NCBI GenBank assembly: GCA_030824965.1
Contig: JAPJQV010000003.1
Coordinates: 186,001 to 250,000 of the forward strand
Direction: 5' to 3'
Origin: Micavibrio sp.
Lineage (GTDB): Bacteria > Pseudomonadota > Alphaproteobacteria > Micavibrionales > Micavibrionaceae
DNA length: 64,000 nucleotides
Under the pieces are notes generated by a model. It had not been told where the DNA came from and searched no databases. It saw nothing but the letters and a program-made list of their open reading frames with translations. Of the stretch, positions 24,561-32,678 are shown piece by piece; position 1 is the first letter of the stretch, and the number at the start of each line of letters is the position of its first letter. The position numbers and the translations under genes were made by a program.

Positions 24561-27551
24561 ATGAGCTTTTTTGAGAAACTTTTAGCGCCGTTCCAGTCAG
24601 CTCTTCGCCAGTCCGTGGAAAGCTTTATTCGCCTTGAGACTATGGACGACGAGTTTACCCTGGCTGCACAGGACGGTTCGCTGGTTTCATATCTCAAAAT
24701 CGACGGCAGCCGACAGATTATTGGCGATGAGGAATATAAATTTCTCGTTGAGGCATCGACGGTTAAGATAGGGGCTAAGTTCGACAGGCAGGGTCAGGCC
24801 TTGCAGGTTTATTTTGTTCGTGATCCGGCCCGTGTTAAATCCAATCTCGACAAACTGATCAATCCGTCAAAGACGACTGCAACCAATGTCGATCTCGACG
24901 TTGAAGATCTCCTGCAGGAGAGAATCAAGAATTTAAGCTCAATCCTTACATTTGAAGAATGTTATTTCGTTTTATGGACAAGACCGTCGTCCATGACCAA
25001 AAGCGAACTTCAACGCGCGGCAAAAGATAAACAGGCGCAGGCTCAGAAGTGGGTGAACGCAGGTTATGGGCAGAATCCCCTAGCTGGACTTGAACCTTTA
25101 AGAACCCGGCATAAAAGCTTCGTGTCTTCCATGCTGGCCTCTTTAAACGAGCTTGGAATGCGTGCCGAACTCCTTGAGGCGCATGAGGCTCTTCGCGCAG
25201 TCAAAAATAATTTATTTCCAAACAGAAACTCGGATGAGTGGAGACCGTCTCTGCCGGGTGATCCCATAGCGCCGCGCGCACCGATGAGCCGCACCGATCT
25301 GTCAGATATCGTCTGGCCTCCTTTAAGAACGCAGCTTTCGTCCGCCGATGCGCAGACCGTCGATGGATCGGTGGTCAGAATTGGCGATATGCTTTGGGCG
25401 GGTGCCGATATGACGCTTGGACCGATGGAAGCCTCGCCTTTCCCTATGCTGCTTAACCGCCTTTATGATGCGAAAGTCCCTTACCGTATTTCCTTCATGA
25501 TTGAAGGCGGCGGCGCGTATTCCACGTCGTTCAAAAGTTTCGTGGCGACGATCATGTCGGTTACCAACGCCCTTAACCGCCAGATAAAATATAGTCTCGA
25601 AAACTTGCAGACCATCGCTCGTTCCGAGCCGGTGGTGAGAATGCGCGTATCTTTTGCGACATGGGGCAATAAAGATGAATATGATATCGTACGCGACCGC
25701 TTGTCGACGTTGATTCAATCGGTTGAGAGCTGGGGCTATGCACAGGTCAGCGAAGTTTCAGGTGACCCGCTTGATTGTGTCATGGCGTCCGCAATGGGGA
25801 TTCATTGTGCGGGAACGGCGCCTGCAGCTATCGCACCGATGCGCGAAGTAATGAAGCTTATCCCATGGCAGCGCCCCAGCAGCCCTTTCAATACAGGATC
25901 CATCCTGTTACGAACGCCGGACGGAAAAGTTTGGCCATATCAGACGGGATCCAATCTCACCACTACCTGGTTCGACCTGATATTTGCTCAGCCGGGCGCG
26001 GGTAAGTCCGTTTTGATGAACGCGCTCAATCTTGGCACTGTTCTGTCGCCGGGTCTGAATAAACTTCCTTACGTCGCCGTTATCGATATTGGCCCTTCTT
26101 CTTCAGGCCTGATCTCACTGATCAAGGAAGCCTTGCCGGAAAACCGCCAGCACGAAGCGGCATATTATCGTTTGCAGATGAGTCGCGAATACGCGATCAA
26201 TCCGTTCGATACGCAACTCGGCTGCCGCATTCCCCTGATTGATGAGCGCAGTTATCTGGTAGAACTTCTTATCTTGCTTTGTACACCTCCGGGCCATGAC
26301 AAACCTTATGATGGCATACAACAACTCGCCGGTCTGGTTGTTGATGAGATGTATCGCTGGCGCGATGACCGTGCCGCAAACGCGGAACCGCGCCCCTATT
26401 TGCCAAGACTGGATGCGACGATTGATGAAGCCATCGTTCAATATGGCATACATCTTCCGGCCGATCCTTATTGGTGGGATGTCGTTGATCGCATGTTCGA
26501 GATCGGCCAGTACCGGATTGCAAATCTGGCGCAGCGTCATGCCGTTCCGTCTCTATCGGATGCCATTACTGCATCGCGTCGCCCGCAGATCAGAACTTTG
26601 CTGGAAGAAACGTCTGTAGGGTTCAGCAGCGAATCAGTCATCAGTGCGTTCGAAAGGATGATCACTTCCGCGATACGCGAATATCCGATCATGTCTTCGG
26701 TTACCCAGTTCGAGATTACCGATGCGCGTATATGCTCGCTTGATTTGATGGATGTGTCACCGCAAGGGGACGATACAGCGGACCGCCAGACATCGATCAT
26801 GTATATGCTGGCGCGTTATGCGCTGGTGCGCAGCTGGTGGGTGGGGCCGGAAGCATTACCAAGCATTCCAGAGAAATATCGCAGCTATCATGAATTAAGG
26901 TTGCAGGATGTGGCGGAAACGCCGAAGCGACTCTGTTATGACGAATTTCACCGGACCAGCAAATCGCACTCAGTCAGGGCGCAGGTTATTCGCGATGTGC
27001 GTGAAGGCCGTAAACGTGGCGTTCAAATCGTTCTTGCTTCGCAGCTTCTGGATGATTTCGATAAAGATATGGTCGACCTTGCGACAGGCGTTTGGGTGTT
27101 GGGAACAGCTGTTTCCGATAAGGCGGTGGATGAAATCAAGGATCGTTTCGGTCTTTCCGAAACAGCGCGCAATGTCATTCGCTATCGGTTGACGGGACCC
27201 AGAGCGGGGGGTGCTCCTGCATTGCTTATTCTTGGCACGAACGAAGGCCGCTATGAGCAGCATTTGATTAATACAATGGGGCCAATTGAGCTTTGGGCAG
27301 TCTCAACTTCTTCCGAAGATGTGGCAATTCGTAATCGCCTTTACGGTCGCATTGGCGCAGGTCGCGCCAGGCAGATGCTGGCCTCGACCTTTCCGGGCGG
27401 ATCGGCAAGAAACGAGATCAAGCGGCGCATATTGATGCGCGCTTCCTCCGGCGAAGCCCGAAATGCAGCGACATCTGCTGTGATTGAGGAAATAGTTGAC
27501 GAATTGGTCCAGTCCTCGGTGAAAAGGTTTGCTGAAACCGGGGAGGTGTAA
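24561..27551 (+). CDS. icmB: IcmB/DotO-like secretion ATPase (VirB4-like)
   Basis: 996 residues, close to Legionella DotO. Walker A PGAGKSVLMN lies near residues 478-487 and the Walker B region LCYDEFH near 791-797. Other ATPase segments are LPYVAVIDIGPSSSGLI and REGRKRGVQIVLASQLLDDF. The N-terminal half is the usual VirB4-type domain (FEECYFVLWTR, YRISFMIEGG). DotO forms a hexamer of dimers at the cytoplasmic base of the channel and recruits DotB. It is the last firmly recognised Dot/Icm gene in the window. The next gene begins 1 base after its stop. Confidence 0.95.
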   Translation: MSFFEKLLAPFQSALRQSVESFIRLETMDDEFTLAAQDGSLVSYLKIDGSRQIIGDEEYKFLVEASTVKIGAKFDRQGQALQVYFVRDPARVKSNLDKLINPSKTTATNVDLDVEDLLQERIKNLSSILTFEECYFVLWTRPSSMTKSELQRAAKDKQAQAQKWVNAGYGQNPLAGLEPLRTRHKSFVSSMLASLNELGMRAELLEAHEALRAVKNNLFPNRNSDEWRPSLPGDPIAPRAPMSRTDLSDIVWPPLRTQLSSADAQTVDGSVVRIGDMLWAGADMTLGPMEASPFPMLLNRLYDAKVPYRISFMIEGGGAYSTSFKSFVATIMSVTNALNRQIKYSLENLQTIARSEPVVRMRVSFATWGNKDEYDIVRDRLSTLIQSVESWGYAQVSEVSGDPLDCVMASAMGIHCAGTAPAAIAPMREVMKLIPWQRPSSPFNTGSILLRTPDGKVWPYQTGSNLTTTWFDLIFAQPGAGKSVLMNALNLGTVLSPGLNKLPYVAVIDIGPSSSGLISLIKEALPENRQHEAAYYRLQMSREYAINPFDTQLGCRIPLIDERSYLVELLILLCTPPGHDKPYDGIQQLAGLVVDEMYRWRDDRAANAEPRPYLPRLDATIDEAIVQYGIHLPADPYWWDVVDRMFEIGQYRIANLAQRHAVPSLSDAITASRRPQIRTLLEETSVGFSSESVISAFERMITSAIREYPIMSSVTQFEITDARICSLDLMDVSPQGDDTADRQTSIMYMLARYALVRSWWVGPEALPSIPEKYRSYHELRLQDVAETPKRLCYDEFHRTSKSHSVRAQVIRDVREGRKRGVQIVLASQLLDDFDKDMVDLATGVWVLGTAVSDKAVDEIKDRFGLSETARNVIRYRLTGPRAGGAPALLILGTNEGRYEQHLINTMGPIELWAVSTSSEDVAIRNRLYGRIGAGRARQMLASTFPGGSARNEIKRRILMRASSGEARNAATSAVIEEIVDELVQSSVKRFAETGEV

Positions 27552-27552
27552 C

Positions 27553-28113
27553 GTGGCTTCGCCTGACGATCCGGAAAAATCGACGGTAAAAAAACGGCCT
27601 GCCCGACAGCCTGACTCCAGAAAGAGAGAGCTGAAATCCGCCAAGAGAAAAGGCGGTGTTCCTATTCTTGAAAAAAAGAAAAAGAAAAGTAGGAAATGGT
27701 GGTGGATCGGGGCAGGCGTTATCGCCGCTTTTTTTGCCGCAGTTTTCCTGACGCCTCGCATCGGGACGATACACTATGGTATTTGCAAAACCTATCTTGA
27801 ACTTCATGACCCTTATCCGGGCTTCATCGAATACATGCAGGGTTATGATGAGCGAAATCTTGTCGTTATCGATTATAATCGGGTTGATGGTTTCGGGCAG
27901 CGCACCCTCAATCAATTAAGATGCATTTTTAAAACAGAGGGCAATACCAACGAAATTTCCCGGGTCGATTTAAACGGCAAGGCAAATGTTTATGAGATGG
28001 AAGATCCAAAAAAGGTAGAAAAATTCAACCTTGGCATATCGGCTATTTTGCAAAACAAGCCGAGCCTTGTTATGCCGAAAGGATTCCCTGAAGATATCAA
28101 AGATTACAAGTAA
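27553..28113 (+). CDS. Single-span membrane protein of unknown function
   Basis: 186 residues from GTG 27553, chosen because GGGGAGGTG ends 5 bases upstream; a longer frame from 27529 would include that site. The N-terminal 47 residues are strongly basic (RKRELKSAKRK, EKKKKKSRK) and cytoplasmic by the positive-inside rule. One span lies at about 49-67 (WWWIGAGVIAAFFAAVFL), and about 115 residues with two Cys face the periplasm. It is coupled to icmB. Its layout resembles small assembly factors of secretion systems, but no family is recognised. It ends exactly where the convergent STAS gene ends, with no bases between the two stop codons. Confidence 0.8.
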   Translation: MASPDDPEKSTVKKRPARQPDSRKRELKSAKRKGGVPILEKKKKKSRKWWWIGAGVIAAFFAAVFLTPRIGTIHYGICKTYLELHDPYPGFIEYMQGYDERNLVVIDYNRVDGFGQRTLNQLRCIFKTEGNTNEISRVDLNGKANVYEMEDPKKVEKFNLGISAILQNKPSLVMPKGFPEDIKDYK

Positions 28114-28494
28114 TCAGCTCTTAACCCATTTCAGGGCATCTGGTAAATCTTCGGCCTTGTCAAATTCGCGGAATTCGCCTCCCAAAACAGGCATCCGGAA
28201 ATCCCATCTTTGAGATACTTTCGCCGGCGGATTTACAATAGCTGTTTTTTCAATATTTTTTGCATATTGATTAAAAGTTGAAAAATCTACGTCTGCGGCT
28301 TTATTTTCCCACCCTATAAAATTATCCGGATCCGGATAAAAAAACAAAAGACGCGCCTTCTCAAATTTTTCAAGAATCTTTTTAAGATTAGCTAGATACA
28401 TTTCGGTATAATATTCATAGGTAACGAGACCTTGTACCTCTATGCATAGGACATTATTTTCGCTTTCAGGCATAATTTTATTTTGTTGCGTCAT
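28114..28494 (-). CDS. SpoIIAA-like (STAS) domain protein, copy 1
   Basis: 126 residues. The pattern is that of the SpoIIAA-like/STAS family: an N-terminal strand pair (NNVLCIEVQGLVTYEYYTEM), a helix and strand (KARLLFFYPDP), a mid region with KNIEKTAIVNPPAKV, and the C-terminal helix EDLPDALKWVKS. These small proteins are soluble and often act as regulators or lipid binders; the role here is unknown. It is similar over its whole length to the next gene upstream, with the same ending (DALxWVKS). No conserved phosphorylatable Ser could be identified with confidence. Confidence 0.8.
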   Translation of the reverse strand: MTQQNKIMPESENNVLCIEVQGLVTYEYYTEMYLANLKKILEKFEKARLLFFYPDPDNFIGWENKAADVDFSTFNQYAKNIEKTAIVNPPAKVSQRWDFRMPVLGGEFREFDKAEDLPDALKWVKS

Positions 28495-28510
28495 GTGATG
28501 ATTTTCCTTA

Positions 28511-28885
28511 TCAGGATTTTACCCAAGTGAGGGCATCGTTAAGTTCCGCCGATGTAAAAAATTTAAGCTCGCCTTTTAGAAGAGGTCGCAAAGTTTGCCA
28601 TCTGATCAGAACGCGCTCTGGCGGATTAATCAAGGCAATTTTCTTTGCCTTGCCGCCGAGTTCGCTCATAGCTTCCAAATCTTGTGCCGCAGCATCCATG
28701 TCCCAGCCTACCGACGGTTCAGTATAAGATATCAGGATATTGAAAGAACCGTAATTATCGACAATTCGGCGAACGGCCGGTTCCAAAACAGTCGTATAAT
28801 TTTCTAAAGTAACCCGGTCTACGATCTCTATGCACAAAACATCGCCTTCACTTTCAGGCAGTATGCGATTTTGCTTTTGACCCAT
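28511..28885 (-). CDS. SpoIIAA-like (STAS) domain protein, copy 2
   Basis: 124 residues from ATG 28885, chosen because AAGGAGCGAC precedes it; a longer frame from 28930 lacks a ribosome site. It aligns with copy 1: ILPESEGDVLCIEIVDRVTL, SFNILISYTEP, KAKKIALINPPERVLIRW, and the end LNDALTWVKS. The two genes are 16 bases apart, read leftwards, and probably form an operon created by duplication. They lie between the secretion locus and thrS. No link to secretion is shown by the sequence. Confidence 0.82.
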   Translation of the reverse strand: MGQKQNRILPESEGDVLCIEIVDRVTLENYTTVLEPAVRRIVDNYGSFNILISYTEPSVGWDMDAAAQDLEAMSELGGKAKKIALINPPERVLIRWQTLRPLLKGELKFFTSAELNDALTWVKS

Positions 28886-29031
28886 GTCGCTCCTTGAATC
28901 TCGGGGATATAAAACGTATAGAGTTTCCAATGAAATTAACTATGGATGCAAGTATAAAACTTGTATTTTATTTATAATTGCGCTTTCTAATATTTAGAAA
29001 ACTGATATTGCACTGAACAAAAGAGATCAAT

Positions 29032-31020
29032 ATGCAAGAAGCTTCCGCTCAATCCAACGCCTCGATCGTGATTACATTGCCCGATGGCAGCAAAAGAAAT
29101 TATGCCAGTGGTATAACGGGCCTTGAAATTGCAGAATCCATAGCCAAGTCGCTTGCCAAAGCGGCCGTCGCAATCCGTATAGACGGGCAATTAAGCGATT
29201 TATCATTTCCTATTGAACATGATGCGCAAATCGCATTGATCAAACGGGATGATGAAGCGGCTCTCGAATTAATCCGTCATGATTGCGCGCATGTTCTCGC
29301 TGAAGCCGTGCAAAAGCTATTTCCCGGGACACAAGTCACGATCGGCCCGAATATCGAGAACGGATTTTTTTACGATTTCTATCGCAACCAGCCTTTCACA
29401 ACGGATGATTTTGAAGCGATAGAAGCGGAGATGCGCAAGATTGTCGAGCGCGGCAGTCCGTTTACGCGTGAAGTCTGGAGCCGTGAGGACGCGATTAAGT
29501 TTTTCAAAGATAAAGGCGAGAATTTTAAGGTCGAACTTATTCAGGATTTGCCGGAAAGCGAATCGATTAAAATATATAAACAAGGCGAATGGCTGGATCT
29601 TTGTCGGGGACCTCACATGCCAACCACTAAACAAATCGGCACTGCCTTTAAACTTATGAAAGTCGCCGGTGCTTATTGGCGCGGGGATTCCAATAAAGCA
29701 ATGCTAACCCGCATCTATGGAACGGCATGGCGCACGGCGGAAGAATTGAAAGCCTATCTTCACCAGATCGAGGAAGCGGAGAAGCGCGATCACCGGAAAC
29801 TCGGTCGTGAAATGGACCTCTTCCACATGCAGGAAGAAGCGCAAGGTTCTGTTTTCTGGCATCCGAAAGGCTGGACGATCTGGTTGGCACTGGAAGGCTA
29901 TATGCGCCGCCGTTTACAAGGTGCGGGCTATGTCGAAGTGAAGACGCCGCAGCTTATCGATAAGAAATTCTGGGAGCAGTCCGGCCACTGGGACAAGTAC
30001 CGCGACGGCATGTTTATCGTGCCCGATGAAATTCCGTCCGTTGAAGAAGGCAAGCCTATCGTCAGTGACAAGGCTTTCGACCATTTGCTGGCATTGAAGC
30101 CTATGAACTGTCCGGCGCATGTGCAGATTTTCAAACAAGGGATCACATCATACCGCCAATTACCGATCCGCATGGCGGAATTTGGCTGCTGTCACCGAAA
30201 CGAAGCGCATGGCGCGCTGCATGGTTTGATGCGCGTTCGCCAGTTTACACAGGATGACGCGCATATTTTCTGTCGTGAAGACCAGATCGAGTCGGAGAGC
30301 ATCGCATTTTGCGAACTGACGAAGGCGATCTATAAAGATATCGGCTTTGACAATTATATCGTCAAACTGGAAACGCGCCCCGAAAAGCGGATTGGCTCTG
30401 ACGAACTATGGGACAAGGCGGAAGCGGGCTTGCAAAACGCGCTCGACAAACTGGGTATGAAATACGAAATCTCGCCGGGTGACGGCGCGTTTTATGGCCC
30501 GAAACTCGCCTTTATCATTCGCGACGCTATTGGCCGCGAATGGGGATGTGGTACGCTGCAGCTTGATTTTAATCTGCCGGAACGTCTGGATGCCAACTAC
30601 ATCGGCGAAGACTCTTCGCGTCATCGCCCTGTCATGCTCCACCGCGCCGTGCTCGGCTCGATCGAACGTTTTATTGGTATCCTTATCGAAAACTATGCGG
30701 GAAAACTGCCGCTATGGCTCGCCCCGACGCAAGTCGTCGTTGCCTCGATCACCAATGACGCCAACCCCTATGCCGAAGAAGTTTGTAATCGACTGAAAGC
30801 TCTCGGCCTTCGCGCCGAGGTTGATGTGCGGAATGAAAAGATCAATTATAAGGTCCGCGAGCATTCGGTCGGCAAAGTCCCGGTTCTCTTCGTTGTCGGT
30901 ATGCGCGAGATGGAAGAGAAAAGGGTCGCGATCCGCCGCTTAGGCTCGGATGCGCAGGATATTCAGGAGCTGGAAGTGGCGATTGAGAAGATTGCCACCG
31001 ATTGTAAGCCGCCGTATTAA
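29032..31020 (+). CDS. thrS: Threonyl-tRNA synthetase
   Basis: 662 residues, a normal length for bacterial ThrRS. Domains in order: TGS (residues about 12-75, ITLPDGSKRNYASG), the editing/SAD region with HDCAHVLAEAV and GPNIENGFFYDFY, the class II catalytic core (RSYRQLPIRMAEFG-like motif 2 region, zinc-site residues in LKPMNCPAHVQI), and the C-terminal anticodon-binding domain (QVVVASITNDANPYAEEV). It charges tRNA-Thr in the cytoplasm. It is followed by hairpins and then infC, a common bacterial order. Confidence 0.98.
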   Translation: MQEASAQSNASIVITLPDGSKRNYASGITGLEIAESIAKSLAKAAVAIRIDGQLSDLSFPIEHDAQIALIKRDDEAALELIRHDCAHVLAEAVQKLFPGTQVTIGPNIENGFFYDFYRNQPFTTDDFEAIEAEMRKIVERGSPFTREVWSREDAIKFFKDKGENFKVELIQDLPESESIKIYKQGEWLDLCRGPHMPTTKQIGTAFKLMKVAGAYWRGDSNKAMLTRIYGTAWRTAEELKAYLHQIEEAEKRDHRKLGREMDLFHMQEEAQGSVFWHPKGWTIWLALEGYMRRRLQGAGYVEVKTPQLIDKKFWEQSGHWDKYRDGMFIVPDEIPSVEEGKPIVSDKAFDHLLALKPMNCPAHVQIFKQGITSYRQLPIRMAEFGCCHRNEAHGALHGLMRVRQFTQDDAHIFCREDQIESESIAFCELTKAIYKDIGFDNYIVKLETRPEKRIGSDELWDKAEAGLQNALDKLGMKYEISPGDGAFYGPKLAFIIRDAIGREWGCGTLQLDFNLPERLDANYIGEDSSRHRPVMLHRAVLGSIERFIGILIENYAGKLPLWLAPTQVVVASITNDANPYAEEVCNRLKALGLRAEVDVRNEKINYKVREHSVGKVPVLFVVGMREMEEKRVAIRRLGSDAQDIQELEVAIEKIATDCKPPY

Positions 31021-31039
31021 CGACATTAAACCTTGAAAA

Positions 31040-31093
31040 AAGCCCAAAACGGGCTTATGAATAGGGCCGTAACCGCTTGCGAAATAGCGGTTA
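31040..31093 (+). terminator. Two successive hairpins between thrS and infC
   Basis: AAGCCC/GGGCTT (31040-31056) with loop AAAAC, then TAACCGCT/AGCGGTTA (31070-31093) with an 8-base loop, followed by TTTGTTC. The second may be a weak terminator or an infC leader control structure. It ends about 18 bases before the infC ribosome site. Confidence 0.6.
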
Positions 31094-31123
31094 TTTGTTC
31101 AACGAATTAATGGAGCTTTTGCC

Positions 31124-31693
31124 ATCGCTAGACCACCAGCCGCCTTTCCGCCGCGCCGCGAGCGGGATCCAAACGAACCCCGAGTTGACAGAGATATCCG
31201 GGTCGATAAAGTCAGATTAATCAATGAAAATGGCGATATGATGGGCGTGGTCAGCACGCGCGACGCGTTGCGTGCTGCCGAAGAGGCCGGGCTAAATCTG
31301 GTCGAGATCTCCCCGAATGCCGATCCGCCGGTATGTAAGATTTTAGATTACGGTAAATACAAATACGAATTACAGAAAAAAGCATCCGAGGCCCGTAAGA
31401 AACAACAAAAAGTTGAGGTCAAGGAAATTCAGATCCGGCCGATGATCGGCGACCATGATTACGAAGTAAAGCTTAAAAATGCCAAACGTTTCCTCGAAGA
31501 CGGTAATAAAGTCAAAGTCGTTTTGAAATACCGGGGCCGTGAAATGGCTCATACCAAAATCGGTTTTGACCTCTTAACGAAAATGATCGAGGATATCGGA
31601 GATATCGGCAAGATCGATGCCGCGCCTAAAATGGAAGGCCGCCAGGTTATGATGGTTTTAAGCCCGGGAGCTGCCGCCAAGTCATCGTCCTGA
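31124..31693 (+). CDS. infC: Translation initiation factor IF-3, AUC start
   Basis: 189 residues. The product has the IF3 N-domain (RDIRVDKVRLINENGDMMGV, RDALRAAEEAGLNLVEISP), the Lys-rich linker helix (KKQQKVEVKEIQIRP) and the C-domain (GNKVKVVLKYRGREMAH). No ATG, GTG or TTG fits the N-terminus; the first ATG (31238) would delete a large part of the N-domain. ATC at 31124 lies 7 bases after GGAGC and gives the normal IF3 start. Rare AUU/AUC/AUA starts are known in infC and allow IF3 to repress its own translation, so that control is expected here. Confidence 0.95.
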   Translation: MARPPAAFPPRRERDPNEPRVDRDIRVDKVRLINENGDMMGVVSTRDALRAAEEAGLNLVEISPNADPPVCKILDYGKYKYELQKKASEARKKQQKVEVKEIQIRPMIGDHDYEVKLKNAKRFLEDGNKVKVVLKYRGREMAHTKIGFDLLTKMIEDIGDIGKIDAAPKMEGRQVMMVLSPGAAAKSSS

Positions 31694-31705
31694 TAGAAAT
31701 TTTTT

Positions 31706-31739
31706 AAAAAAGCCCGCCGGATTTTTCGGCGGGCTTTTT
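31706..31739 (+). terminator. Rho-independent terminator after infC
   Basis: AAAAAAGCCCGCCG (31706-31719) pairs with CGGCGGGCTTTTT (31727-31739) around a GATTTTT loop; the right arm ends in a T run. It lies 12 bases after the stop codon. Confidence 0.92.
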
Positions 31740-31764
31740 AAATTACTGAATTTACTTCACACAT

Positions 31765-31886
31765 AGAAAAATCCCGTCTTCTTATCCTTGATTCTCCGGA
31801 TCTCAATATAATTTTCCCGCAAAATTAAGCGCGTCAAAAATATCGAAATAAACACAAAGAGAGAAACGGATCGTGAAGACGGGACT
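31765..31886 (-). ncRNA. Candidate structured small RNA (long imperfect helix ending in a U tract)
   Basis: TCCCGTCTTC (31772-31781) and GAAGACGGGA (31875-31884) are perfect 10-base complements about 93 bases apart. The pairing extends inward as ATCC/GGAT and TTCTC/GAGAG with small internal loops. On the minus strand the closing helix is followed at once by TTTTTC. The shape (a long rod closed at its ends, ending in U) is like 6S-type or antisense-type small RNAs. It could instead be an unusually long terminator for the histone-like gene just upstream on that strand. Strand and length are inferred, and no family match is claimed. Confidence 0.35.
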
Positions 31887-31889
31887 GAA

Positions 31890-31925
31890 TTCAAAATAAG
31901 CCAGGTCTAAAAACCCGGCCTACCA
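31890..31925 (-). terminator. Probable terminator of the histone-like gene
   Basis: On the minus strand AGGCCGGGT and ACCTGGCTT, separated by TTTTAG, form a stem with two G-U-type pairs, followed by ATTTTG. It lies directly after the leftward stop codon at 31927. Confidence 0.5.
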
Positions 31926-31926
31926 A

Positions 31927-32106
31927 TTACTTCTTTTTCGCTACTTTTTTCGCAGCTGGCTTCTTAGCAGCTACTTTTTTCGCAGCTGGCTTCTTAGCAG
32001 CTACTTTTTTTACAGCTTTTTTAGCTGCAGGTTTTTTTACAGCTTTTTTAGCTGCAGGTTTTTTTGCAGCTGGTTTTTTTGCTGCAGGTTTTTTAGCGAT
32101 TGCCAT
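31927..32106 (-). CDS. Histone H1-like Lys/Ala/Pro repeat protein
   Basis: 59 residues from ATG 32106, chosen because AGGAGAT lies upstream; a longer frame extends to 32160 without support. After MAIA the whole protein is repeats of KKPAAKK and KKVAAKK, giving a very basic, disordered chain like the C-terminal tail of eukaryotic H1 and bacterial Hc-type or AlgP-type proteins. It probably coats or condenses DNA without sequence preference. At the DNA level the repeats are near-perfect tandem copies (about 30-base units), so copy number could change by slippage. Confidence 0.85.
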   Translation of the reverse strand: MAIAKKPAAKKPAAKKPAAKKAVKKPAAKKAVKKVAAKKPAAKKVAAKKPAAKKVAKKK

Positions 32107-32266
32107 GTGAGGTATCTCCTGTTTGAGGTTAGAACATGATTCGACATAGTGTACCCGCAATTACAAAAAATGCAAATCGGGATTGCAACTATCTCGGAAA
32201 AAAATAAACAGAAGATTAAAATGTGTGACAAAAATGACTCTCTTCATTGAAGGAGAGTCGATTGAT

Positions 32267-32587
32267 TTATGCCACCGACGTATTCACCCAATCACTGAGT
32301 TGTGTCTTTGACATGCTGCCGACTTTCGTATCGACGAGCTGTCCGCCTTTGAATACCATGAATGTCGGAATGCCTCGAACGCCATATTTTGTTGGTGCAT
32401 TCGGATTTTCATCGATATTGATTTTTACGACTTTGACCTTAGCGCCAAGTTCGTCTGCAAGCTGATCGACGAGAGGCGACATGACTTTACAAGGCCCGCA
32501 CCATTCCGCCCAGAAATCAACTACGACCGGACCGTCTGCCTGTAATACTTCGGTTTCGAAATTCTGATCTGTGACGGCAACGGACAT
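32267..32587 (-). CDS. trxA: Thioredoxin
   Basis: 106 residues with the standard active site WCGPCK (Cys30 and Cys33), preceded by VVVDFWAE, and the cis-Pro segment GIPTFMVFKGG. This is the general cytoplasmic disulfide reductant. It follows addA in the leftward cluster tsaE-murU-addB-addA-trxA, a common alphaproteobacterial order, with 91 bases between them. GAGGTCCC precedes the start. It is a likely partner for the TrxB-like enzyme encoded at 6340, though the two are far apart. Confidence 0.97.
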   Translation of the reverse strand: MSVAVTDQNFETEVLQADGPVVVDFWAEWCGPCKVMSPLVDQLADELGAKVKVVKINIDENPNAPTKYGVRGIPTFMVFKGGQLVDTKVGSMSKTQLSDWVNTSVA

Positions 32588-32678
32588 AGGGACCTCATGG
32601 AATGATTACAAATTTTTTTGGTGCACTAATTATTATGGGAGGAAACAGGGGTAAATCAAGCCCAGAATGAGCGATTTC

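Noticed and set aside
31021..31123. T-box or other tRNA-sensing leader linked to thrS
   Set aside because: The hairpins lie after thrS, not before it; no specifier or T-box sequence was seen.
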